Part shown: one piece after another, positions 1 to 7,941 of the stretch
How the letters are laid out: the number at the start of each line of letters is the position of its first letter
Position numbering within the stretch: position 1 is the stretch's first letter
Source: a virus
Virus record (IMG/VR): IMGVR_UViG_3300036823_000091
Coordinates: 1 to 64,000 of that record
DNA: 64,000 bases
Direction: 5' to 3' (one strand)
Program-made: the position numbers and the translations under genes
The notes under the pieces: model-generated
The model's database searches: none
The model's input: only the letters and a program-made list of their open reading frames with translations
What the model was told of the DNA's origin: nothing

Positions 1-412
1 GATCTCTAGCTCTTCCAAGTAAAAAACGTGCCGATAGATCAAGGGCTTGCCCTAAGCGAAAACGCGTAACAAGATCTAAGGCTTTTCCTAGTCTAAAGCG
101 TGATACTAAGTCTTTTGTATTTGTTGATGATAGTCTAAATCGCGTTGCTAGGTCTCTTGCTTCTCCTAACCGGAAACGAGATAGTAAATCTAATGCCTTG
201 CCTAGTCTCAATCTACTTGAGAGATCACGTGCTCTACCTAGGCGGAATCTAGAGGCTAGATCTTTAATGTTGGTAACAGATAATCTGAAGCGTGCCGCTA
301 GGTCTAGCGCCTTTCCAAGTCGAAATCTACTTGATAAGTCTAGGGCTTTCCCAAGCCTAAATCGAGATGCTAAATCAAGCGCCTTGCCTAAGCGAAACCT
401 AGAGGACAGATC
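1..412 (-). repeat. Tandem 36-bp coding repeats with 150-bp higher-order period
   Basis: Eleven units encode DL[SAV][SAT]RFRLG[KREQ]A[LR]. Unit lengths run 12, 12, 12, 14 residues and repeat. Synonymous differences between units show the array is old enough to have diverged at DNA level while the protein is conserved. The array continues past the left edge. Confidence 0.9.
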
Positions 413-988
413 TTTGGTATTAGTGGTACCCGCCGTAAAGTCTGATGTGATAACCTGCATATCACTGGCAACACCAGCAGTTGCGCTTGTAGATTCAAAA
501 ATAATAGGCAATATAGCTTGTACTGTATCCTGAAGCCACAAATCTACATACAAGAGATCATTTGCGCCAAATGTGATAGCAGACATGCTGGTAGCAGTAA
601 ATGCATAGGCTGTCTTTGTATTGGCAGTGACGCTTTTTGAGATTGTCCCTATAGATGTGTATACGCCGCTAGAATATCGGAAGAAGCGAATAGTAAGGGT
701 AGAGGTATTGTCTCCGGTGAACGTGACTGTTGCACTCCAGTTTCCAGCAGCATACGTTCCTGATCCTGGCTTGTCATAAACCCAACCTTTTCCGGTAGGC
801 GTTGCAGGAATCGCAGTGACGGTTGCTTCCGTTCCGCCTTGAGACAAGATTTCAGAAAAATTATTTGTCCCTGTAAGCGTGGTTGTTTTCGATGTCTCTG
901 TGCCGCCTGTTGCATTCAAGGACATCTTACTAGCTGTGGCTAATGTGCCATCTAAGACTGATGAGCCTCTAATTGTCTGTGTTGCCAT
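1..988 (-). CDS. Tail fibre-like protein with a 12-residue repeat array (3' end outside window)
   Basis: The frame opens at an ATG preceded by GGAGG and runs off the left edge without a stop (about 329 codons visible). The first ~190 residues are Thr/Ser/Gly-rich and beta-like, as in virion surface proteins. After a short TNTK linker the protein becomes a perfect-register array of units like DLSSRFRLGKAL. Every fourth unit is 14 residues long and ends S-x-T-N-x-K, giving a 50-residue super-repeat. It is the last visible gene of the tail cluster, where fibres and receptor-binding proteins usually sit. A tail fibre or decoration role is inferred; I do not recognise a named family. Confidence 0.7.
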   Translation of the reverse strand, partial: MATQTIRGSSVLDGTLATASKMSLNATGGTETSKTTTLTGTNNFSEILSQGGTEATVTAIPATPTGKGWVYDKPGSGTYAAGNWSATVTFTGDNTSTLTIRFFRYSSGVYTSIGTISKSVTANTKTAYAFTATSMSAITFGANDLLYVDLWLQDTVQAILPIIFESTSATAGVASDMQVITSDFTAGTTNTKDLSSRFRLGKALDLASRFRLGKALDLSSRFRLGKALDLAARFRLSVTNIKDLASRFRLGRARDLSSRLRLGKALDLLSRFRLGEARDLATRFRLSSTNTKDLVSRFRLGKALDLVTRFRLGQALDLSARFLLGRARD

Positions 989-1028
989 TCTTTCTCACCT
1001 CCTTTCCTTGTACATTTGATGCATATGA

Positions 1029-1583
1029 TTAGGATAAGTTCAAACCAACAACAGAATGACTAATATTATGCAGAGGCGCTATACCGTCCCTCCATGTGCC
1101 AAAGTCATATATAGATGTTTTATAGGCAATGAGACCCAAGACTCGATCCCATATGTAACAATGGCATAATCCCGTTTCTTTATCCCCAACTGCTCCTACA
1201 ATCTGGCATTCAAAAGTATCTGCACTCTGTCCCATAAATCTATCCAGGGTCTTGATTTTCATCTGGAAGACACAGCCACGCTCTTTCACGGGAATTACAG
1301 CACTCCCTATCTTGCCGTCTATTCTCTGATGGATAGGGCTACCTTTCTCAATACGGGTATGGTGATATAGTTCTTTAGGAAAGTGCAACCATACCTCTTT
1401 GACTTTATTGATATCCCCTGTTGATATTAAGTCAAGAGTCCAATCTATGGGCCTAATGCCATCCCTAACTACCACACCATGCTCTGATACTTTTTTACCC
1501 GTAGTAAGAACTACTTCCCACCATGGCCGTTGTGGATTAATAACATTGCCCATGGTGGCTAAACTTGTTTGAAATTTTCCCAT
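1029..1583 (-). CDS. Hypothetical virion-region protein (184 aa)
   Basis: I do not recognise this protein. The start is the ATG of MGKFQTSL, with GGAGG 5 nt upstream; a TTG four codons earlier would use the SD itself as coding sequence and is less likely. It has mixed alpha/beta character, several Trp and Cys residues, no signal peptide and no membrane segment. Its place between two tail-region genes suggests a tail-tip, fibre-assembly or small structural role, but this rests on context only. Confidence 0.65.
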   Translation of the reverse strand: MGKFQTSLATMGNVINPQRPWWEVVLTTGKKVSEHGVVVRDGIRPIDWTLDLISTGDINKVKEVWLHFPKELYHHTRIEKGSPIHQRIDGKIGSAVIPVKERGCVFQMKIKTLDRFMGQSADTFECQIVGAVGDKETGLCHCYIWDRVLGLIAYKTSIYDFGTWRDGIAPLHNISHSVVGLNLS

Positions 1584-1634
1584 TGGAACCTCCAAAGAGG
1601 CAAGAAGAAAGCCTGCCTCTTGTGCGTGTATTAA

Positions 1635-2417
1635 TCAAGAAAATGCATATTGGAATGAGATAACAGGTGTGATTGCGCTGCCTGTGCTCATGTTGATGCC
1701 CATAAACAAAGCCATTGTCCAATACCACGTGTTAGCAGTAGTTGCTGCTGGAGTCGCAGTACAAAGTATGTATTGTGTCCATCCTTGCGCAGACTGCCAA
1801 GTTGACAACCATGCTGCACTTCCAGGTGATACTGCTCCTGCTGTTCCTGATGTAACTGCCAACGTTGAACCAGCCGCTCCTGCTGCCGGGGCTTGTGATG
1901 AACCATTGCCATAAGCATTAATCTTGAGGTAGCTTGTAGAGCTAGTGTCCGTTGCATGTCCGTTGACAATGGGACTACCCGCTTGGCCTCCAGGTTGTGT
2001 TCCTGCACTAGGAGTTGTGTGCGTGTTATCTCCAAATGCTGAGAATTGAGGAGCTGCCGCAAACGTTCCTAAATTATCCCAACTCCATTGCAAAACATTA
2101 GAATTGGTTTTGCTTCCATCATAGGTAGCAACCTTCAAACCGGTTGTGTCTGCTGTAAACGCCCACAATTCAGGGACAGCAGCCGTGCCTGCACTTGGTC
2201 TAGTGGTGTAAGGCCAGTTTGCAGATGCTATAGCTGCACCTCCTGCACTTGCAGGACACCAACGAAGCTCATTAGCCCCACTAGAGCCACCAAATGCAAG
2301 CGCCGTGTTTGTAAACGTCGGTGATGCATCTGTATTAGTGTTGTACTTGGTATTGATCGTAGTGAAATCAGAAATCGTCTTTTGCCTTTCCTCTACATAA
2401 TTGCGTTTTATACTCAT
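1635..2417 (-). CDS. Ala/Gly/Thr-rich probable tail structural protein (260 aa)
   Basis: The N-terminus (MSIKRNYVEERQ) is charged. The rest is low-complexity Ala/Gly/Ser/Thr with regularly spaced aromatic residues, as in beta-rich tail-tip or fibre proteins. No catalytic motif is visible. It follows the tail hub and a 69-aa gene in the same orientation and is followed by another structural-region gene. The family is not recognised. Confidence 0.65.
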   Translation of the reverse strand: MSIKRNYVEERQKTISDFTTINTKYNTNTDASPTFTNTALAFGGSSGANELRWCPASAGGAAIASANWPYTTRPSAGTAAVPELWAFTADTTGLKVATYDGSKTNSNVLQWSWDNLGTFAAAPQFSAFGDNTHTTPSAGTQPGGQAGSPIVNGHATDTSSTSYLKINAYGNGSSQAPAAGAAGSTLAVTSGTAGAVSPGSAAWLSTWQSAQGWTQYILCTATPAATTANTWYWTMALFMGINMSTGSAITPVISFQYAFS

Positions 2418-2445
2418 ATGTAGGCTTCAAGCTGACTGCTAACAT

Positions 2446-2655
2446 CTAATCAGTCTTGATAATATTGATAATTGCCATTGCAATGACGTTAACCGATGGA
2501 TTCACACCTTGCGTTGCTTGCAAATCCGGTGCTTGTGGATTTGTCCATAACCACACAAGAAAGTCTGGTTCAGTATCTACAAGCTTAGTGCCGATATAAC
2601 TGCTCATAGTATCTTTATCGCTCTGTGAGTTCTTTGTGACATATACGTAATTCAT
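2446..2655 (-). CDS. Small hypothetical tail-region protein (69 aa)
   Basis: A compact protein lying 15 bp downstream of the tail hub stop. It has no recognisable motif. The C-terminus is hydrophobic (AMAIINIIK), but the segment is too short for a confident membrane helix. Conserved position between hub and fibre-like genes suggests a virion component or chaperone; function unknown. Confidence 0.55.
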   Translation of the reverse strand: MNYVYVTKNSQSDKDTMSSYIGTKLVDTEPDFLVWLWTNPQAPDLQATQGVNPSVNVIAMAIINIIKTD

Positions 2656-2670
2656 CTGAAATTATCCTTT

Positions 2671-5600
2671 CTAATCAAATACACTTGCCAGAAGTTTTGA
2701 CCAGGACCCGGAATTCGGCCCACTTTCGCACGTGATAAGGCTTGTGTAAATTTGTGTTGGATTTCCGCTAGATGCATCTATTGTTGTCTGTTGTGTAACA
2801 TCTATCTCAGTGATGAGCATCAATGCATCATTCAAGCTTGTCTCTGGATTGAATACAGGAATTGATTGTCCTATAGCTAAACCTGTTCGTAGCGTGTTGA
2901 ATTGTATTTCATTGCCAATTACACCAAATCTCTGGAGAAGGTCATTCGCCATAAATGTGGCTGCTGAGATATTGAGGTTTTGGCTGCTCACGTCCTCCAC
3001 CTCCTCAACAATGCCTGTACCTCCTGAGATAGCAGCAAATTGAGCTTGTGAAGTCGTGTTAGGGAATTGTCCGGTATTGTCAACTACAACGCTTGTAGAG
3101 AACTGATAGACGTAATCAGGGAAAAACAATTCATCAGTATTTTGCAAGATTGCTCCACTGCTATCTTGATCAATTGCGGCACTATTAGGAGTCCAGTAAA
3201 AATCCTTGCCTGTATCTACACCTTTCACGCCTACGATTTGCAGTTGATTGTTTAGATAGATCGTTGGTTCTTCTACTAATATTCCACCTAATGTCCACGA
3301 TTGTGTTGTACCATCACCTGCCTTTTTTTCTGTATCCGTTCCTGTTGCAATGACTCCTGTGATTATTTGTCTGTTTCTATAGAGATCACCGCTATTCTTG
3401 AGATATAAGCCACTTACCATGATATCTTTATCGGTGAGTATCCAAGGTGCTGGATTTGCTTGATAGAGAGCAAAGATCATATTGAGATTGTTATCTATCT
3501 TCCAATAGGTATTACTCTTTTTAGACAAATCATCCATATTTGCTGAAATGTAGGTATAGAGATAAGAGGCAGTAGGTATTAATGACCCTAGTGCGATGTT
3601 GGGATGCAATGCAGCCATAACAAGATCAGTAAGAGCAGGTGTTGCAGTAGGATCGGTGCTCGTTAGGGTAACTCTTGTAAAGGAGTTGACTCCAGATAAG
3701 CTTTGTCCTTGTGGCTGCACTCTGAAGTTATAGAAGTGAGCTGAGCCCGTGACATTGATCAAGCCAGTTTTACCTGCAGCCGTGATTGAGCTATCTGTTG
3801 CTGAGAGCACGCTGTTACCATCAAAGTAGACCGTGATAGCATTGCCGATCATCGTAGCTCTAGCGCGGTATGGAGTCCCTCTTGTAAAGCCAATAGCTGT
3901 ACTTGACCCAAGTTGAGTCTTGACGTTGCTTACAATCTTAAACAGCTTCAGAACATTGGTAGAACCTGCACTGGATGCGCTATCGAAAATATCTAGCTCA
4001 TAGAAGTTGCTTGCATCCTGCTCTCTCCAGACAAGTCCAGCTTGATCGGCTCTATCACTGTCAATAATGAGATCAACATCCTTGGGGGAAGCAGACGGTT
4101 GACTTGTTAATGGTCCCACGCTATAGAAAGTAGAAGGGGAAGACTGACTGTTGTATTCAGTGCCGATCCACCCTGCAGTCCTCACTGAATTGGAATAATG
4201 CACCTCATCGATATCACCTTGAAAAAAGCCAGTAATCCAAGCTTTCCCGCCTATCCTGAGAGGATGAGTTACTGCCTGTGGAGCAACCGATGATTGAGAG
4301 GAGTCCTGTGCACCGTTAATGTACATAATAACAGTACTTGAGCTATACGTAACGGCTATGTGAGTCCAAGTGTTTAGTGGTATAGTTGCGGTTGAAAACT
4401 TGTCTTGAGATCCTGCAGGCCACCACCATAATCTACCCGTCGTATCAATACCGATAATATATCCGTTTGTGCCTCCATCCTCATTTCTGTCTATAATCGT
4501 TGCTCCATAAGATCCAAATGCGCTAGCAAAAGATGCTTGGTTAAATGCACTTGGATTAATCCAGAAGCTATATGTAAGAGTAGAAACTGTATTTAAGTTA
4601 GAAGCATTGGGAATATTTACATAATCACTTGAGCCATTATATGAGAGAGATTTACCTATTTGTCCACTAGTTGATAGGAGGTTGGTATTCTGTTGTGCAG
4701 TTCCGTCATTTGCATTAGATGTGCTGTCATTTACTGAAGTAGAAGCTGCATTATCATAAGAGTGCATAACGAGCTTGAAGTTACTGTCCCATACACCTGT
4801 AATAAATTCCTGAGATGTAGATATTGAAGGGTTGCCAACATACATATAGAACACGGTATCAACTGTATGAGAAACAGTAGCTACTGATACCCACATTGCA
4901 ATTTCACCAATGACAGGATCATAGTATTCAATCTCGAAAAAGAGTGCTCCTGTCTCTGTGCTATCGCTGAATATGATGTCGTATCCGTGAATATTTTGTA
5001 CTAATCCTCTATTTGAGACATGAGCAAGATTAGGATCAATGATATGTACAAGAACAGGAAAACTTGAAAGGTCTGCTCCTCCAACAACTTTTGTATGGTC
5101 GATTGTGAGCTTATACTTGTATGAGTATCCGGTGTTGTACCAAACTGGATTAGAAAGCTGCATGTCACTAGAGCCACCTGAGACATCTAGTCGTGAGCTA
5201 GCCGTGTTCCATGTCCAGGTGCCTGCCGATCCTCCAGTTTTGTTGAGATGGGTATAGTTGAGATGAGTATCAACTGCAAAGCTATCCAAGGATGCAAGAG
5301 GCTGTGAGGTGAGCCCAGCTATTGCTCCTCCATTGTTGACGTTTGTCCAGCTTGTTGAACCGTTTGGGCTTGTAGCGACTACAACCGACGTGTTGGGAGG
5401 CGTAATTGCCTCCCAATTCACGACGGAAGAGCCGCATACAAGTGCAGGAGACAAGGAGAGAGCAGGAGAAATACGCGTTCCAGTTGAGCTAAATCCGCCT
5501 AAAACATAGAGTGTCATATCTTGGATTTGAGGCAAGACAGTAGATGTATTGCAGCTAAAGAGCATTTGAAGCAGGAGATTAACACCGGAAAGAGACTGCC

Positions 5601-7941
5601 CAGGTGTAAGGTTTGGCAGAGGCCCTCCATTGGTGCAAAGTTGCCATGTGCTCCCGCCATTGACACTTGCCCAAAAATTGTTTGCTACCTGTGTTGTGTC
5701 AGTTGAGACATCATCCCATTGGATTACAGAATTAAGATAGGTTCCTGCTCCTGATAGGGATATTGATTGTGATGTCCAATTGCTCCCAGAAGAGAGATTC
5801 GTTGTGGAGATCCCAAAATTATCAAATGTGCCAATATATCCATCTGTTGTAGAAGTATTCGAGATCCGAACGCCCACATTGCCTGCCGCTCCATAGGTTG
5901 CATCCGTAATCTGAAATGCAAGAGTATCATCAAAATATATATTGTGACTTGATCCAACTACAACAATCTTAATATGATGCATTGCTTGTGATGTGAGCCC
6001 TACTGTTGCAGTACCTATTTGCGTTGGTGAAAAGTTACTTGAAGCCCCTGCATTATTTGAGCCTCTAAAGAGCTTAATAGATGTCCCAATGATCTCTAGA
6101 GCATAAGCAAACGTGCCATCATAGTTTGACCATCCTGTTGTCCTGTATACACTTCCAACCTTCATGAGAGTATTGTCAACTGCTACGTCGTATTCCTTTT
6201 GGAAGTCGCCCCACGTTCCAGCGAAATCCATTCTAGAACGACCTTCTGTGCTTTGATGGACTTCCATCCTGAGTTGTCTGGAGTCTACATACTGCCAGCA
6301 GCTATTCGCGTTATTTGGTCCCGTCGCACCTCCTCCAAAGAGCGTTTGTCCAGCGATGGCCCCGCTGATGCTGCCGCTATCCCAATTTCTTACAGCCCCA
6401 AATGGCGCAATAGTGTTACTTGCTGCTTGTGCGTTTGTAAATGAACCACCATTCCATTGTGCAGTAGTAGTATATTCTGCATTTATATCGCTTTTTGTAG
6501 CATTATACGATGGCTGCATAACCATCTCTACAGAATTGAGCATTGGCTGCTGTGTTGGATCGGCTCCTGCACCTTGCGTAAACGATTGAAGAAATTGAAT
6601 AGTTTTACCAGATAAGGACTGTCCAGCTAGCAAGGCAGGCAGTGACGTGTTATTTATGCATGGGGTGTAGCTATTTCCTCCATCAATGGAGTACTGTGTT
6701 GAAAAGCTATAACCTGTTGGAAGTGTTGTCTGATAGGTAAGAAAAGAGCTTTTGAGTATATTGACAGGACTAATATTATATCCTGGAGATACGCGATTTG
6801 CCGATGAACAATCATAGGTATTCACGATTGTCACGGGCGTATCATTGTATCCCTGCCTATACATCTGTTGTGGAAGATTTGAACCGAATGGTCCTCCGCT
6901 AAAGAACGTGCCGTGATTTGTACCGCCACTATCGAGCCACACTACATTTTTTGCGTACCCTGTATAGGTACCTGATGAATCGCCTTCTATGGCGAACATC
7001 GCGTATACAATTGTTTTACCAGCAAAGGTGTCCATCAGAAATGATCGGTGATACCACTGATCCGTTGCATATCCTTTTAAGTCCGTTCCTGGATGAGGAC
7101 TTTTGTTTTGTGCATCAAAATACTGTCCATTATTAGATACTGCATTATCTCGTAAAGTTGATCCATCACTAAATACAAGGTCTAGAGCGATTTTTGCTTC
7201 TGGGCTAGAAGAAGATATCCATAGGTCATAAGTGAAGTATCTGCCTGAAACGACTGTTATTGAGCCAGTCCAAAACTTGATATAGGAGTAGCTATTCGTA
7301 ACGGCTGCGATACTTTGCGTTGCCTGTATCTTCATAGCGGCAGTTGCACTAGGTCCTAGAGCACTTCCCGTAGTAGCCATATTCGTAAGCGTGCCTTGAC
7401 TAAAGGTAGATGCGCTATTTTCAAAGATCGTTATGCCATTTCCAGCAGCCGCTAATTCAAGGTCTCCTCCATTGTTACTTGTGGCAGCCGTACCTGAGAG
7501 TGTTCCCTGTGCAAAATTTGCTTGTGTATTATCTTCATCAATTGCATAATTTGCTGTTACACCTTCTAGCGCAAGAACATCATTTATCATTCCTGCTACG
7601 ACTACACCAGCGTATTGATTTGTATATGTTTTATTGGTTGTCCTCTTTAAAGCAATGAAATGATTATCTATGCATACTATTTGGTGATAGCGTACTGAAG
7701 AAGCGCCAGGAGCTTTTATAATCTCTGAAGTGTTCACATATCCTTTGAAGAGTGTCCCCAGCAATGTATCAGTAAGAGTTACTTGTTGACCTTTGCTGAA
7801 TATCCATGCACTATTTACATCAAGGACAGTGAGATCTAGCTCAGATGACTCATCAATCTTTGTGGAGAGCTTGAAGCTGCCATCATTCAATATGGGATAG
7901 GGGACTCCTGCAATAGTGAGAGTGAGAGTTGTGACCGCCAT
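2671..7941 (-). CDS. Tail hub/baseplate protein with a large carbohydrate-binding insertion (1756 aa)
   Basis: Residues 1-~125 look like the N-terminal half of a siphovirus tail hub (LTLTIAGVPYPILNDGSF, then FKGYVNTSEI). Residues ~1490-1756 look like its C-terminal half. About 1300 residues of beta-sandwich modules are inserted between them: a DUF2341-like module near residue 940 (YKYKLTIDH), a LamG/concanavalin-like domain around 1095-1280 (NIPNASNLNTVSTLTYSFWI), and three spaced GQSLSG motifs (near residues 437, 782 and 1411). Its start codon overlaps the tape-measure stop (TAATG), so the two are translationally coupled. Likely role: distal tail hub that also adheres to host surface glycans. 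The hub call rests on position and fold-like pattern. Confidence 0.75.
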   Translation of the reverse strand: MAVTTLTLTIAGVPYPILNDGSFKLSTKIDESSELDLTVLDVNSAWIFSKGQQVTLTDTLLGTLFKGYVNTSEIIKAPGASSVRYHQIVCIDNHFIALKRTTNKTYTNQYAGVVVAGMINDVLALEGVTANYAIDEDNTQANFAQGTLSGTAATSNNGGDLELAAAGNGITIFENSASTFSQGTLTNMATTGSALGPSATAAMKIQATQSIAAVTNSYSYIKFWTGSITVVSGRYFTYDLWISSSSPEAKIALDLVFSDGSTLRDNAVSNNGQYFDAQNKSPHPGTDLKGYATDQWYHRSFLMDTFAGKTIVYAMFAIEGDSSGTYTGYAKNVVWLDSGGTNHGTFFSGGPFGSNLPQQMYRQGYNDTPVTIVNTYDCSSANRVSPGYNISPVNILKSSFLTYQTTLPTGYSFSTQYSIDGGNSYTPCINNTSLPALLAGQSLSGKTIQFLQSFTQGAGADPTQQPMLNSVEMVMQPSYNATKSDINAEYTTTAQWNGGSFTNAQAASNTIAPFGAVRNWDSGSISGAIAGQTLFGGGATGPNNANSCWQYVDSRQLRMEVHQSTEGRSRMDFAGTWGDFQKEYDVAVDNTLMKVGSVYRTTGWSNYDGTFAYALEIIGTSIKLFRGSNNAGASSNFSPTQIGTATVGLTSQAMHHIKIVVVGSSHNIYFDDTLAFQITDATYGAAGNVGVRISNTSTTDGYIGTFDNFGISTTNLSSGSNWTSQSISLSGAGTYLNSVIQWDDVSTDTTQVANNFWASVNGGSTWQLCTNGGPLPNLTPGQSLSGVNLLLQMLFSCNTSTVLPQIQDMTLYVLGGFSSTGTRISPALSLSPALVCGSSVVNWEAITPPNTSVVVATSPNGSTSWTNVNNGGAIAGLTSQPLASLDSFAVDTHLNYTHLNKTGGSAGTWTWNTASSRLDVSGGSSDMQLSNPVWYNTGYSYKYKLTIDHTKVVGGADLSSFPVLVHIIDPNLAHVSNRGLVQNIHGYDIIFSDSTETGALFFEIEYYDPVIGEIAMWVSVATVSHTVDTVFYMYVGNPSISTSQEFITGVWDSNFKLVMHSYDNAASTSVNDSTSNANDGTAQQNTNLLSTSGQIGKSLSYNGSSDYVNIPNASNLNTVSTLTYSFWINPSAFNQASFASAFGSYGATIIDRNEDGGTNGYIIGIDTTGRLWWWPAGSQDKFSTATIPLNTWTHIAVTYSSSTVIMYINGAQDSSQSSVAPQAVTHPLRIGGKAWITGFFQGDIDEVHYSNSVRTAGWIGTEYNSQSSPSTFYSVGPLTSQPSASPKDVDLIIDSDRADQAGLVWREQDASNFYELDIFDSASSAGSTNVLKLFKIVSNVKTQLGSSTAIGFTRGTPYRARATMIGNAITVYFDGNSVLSATDSSITAAGKTGLINVTGSAHFYNFRVQPQGQSLSGVNSFTRVTLTSTDPTATPALTDLVMAALHPNIALGSLIPTASYLYTYISANMDDLSKKSNTYWKIDNNLNMIFALYQANPAPWILTDKDIMVSGLYLKNSGDLYRNRQIITGVIATGTDTEKKAGDGTTQSWTLGGILVEEPTIYLNNQLQIVGVKGVDTGKDFYWTPNSAAIDQDSSGAILQNTDELFFPDYVYQFSTSVVVDNTGQFPNTTSQAQFAAISGGTGIVEEVEDVSSQNLNISAATFMANDLLQRFGVIGNEIQFNTLRTGLAIGQSIPVFNPETSLNDALMLITEIDVTQQTTIDASSGNPTQIYTSLITCESGPNSGSWSKLLASVFD

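Noticed and set aside
198-533. 111-codon plus-strand frame
   Set aside because: It is antisense to the repeat array of the tail fibre-like gene and owes its length to the repeats.
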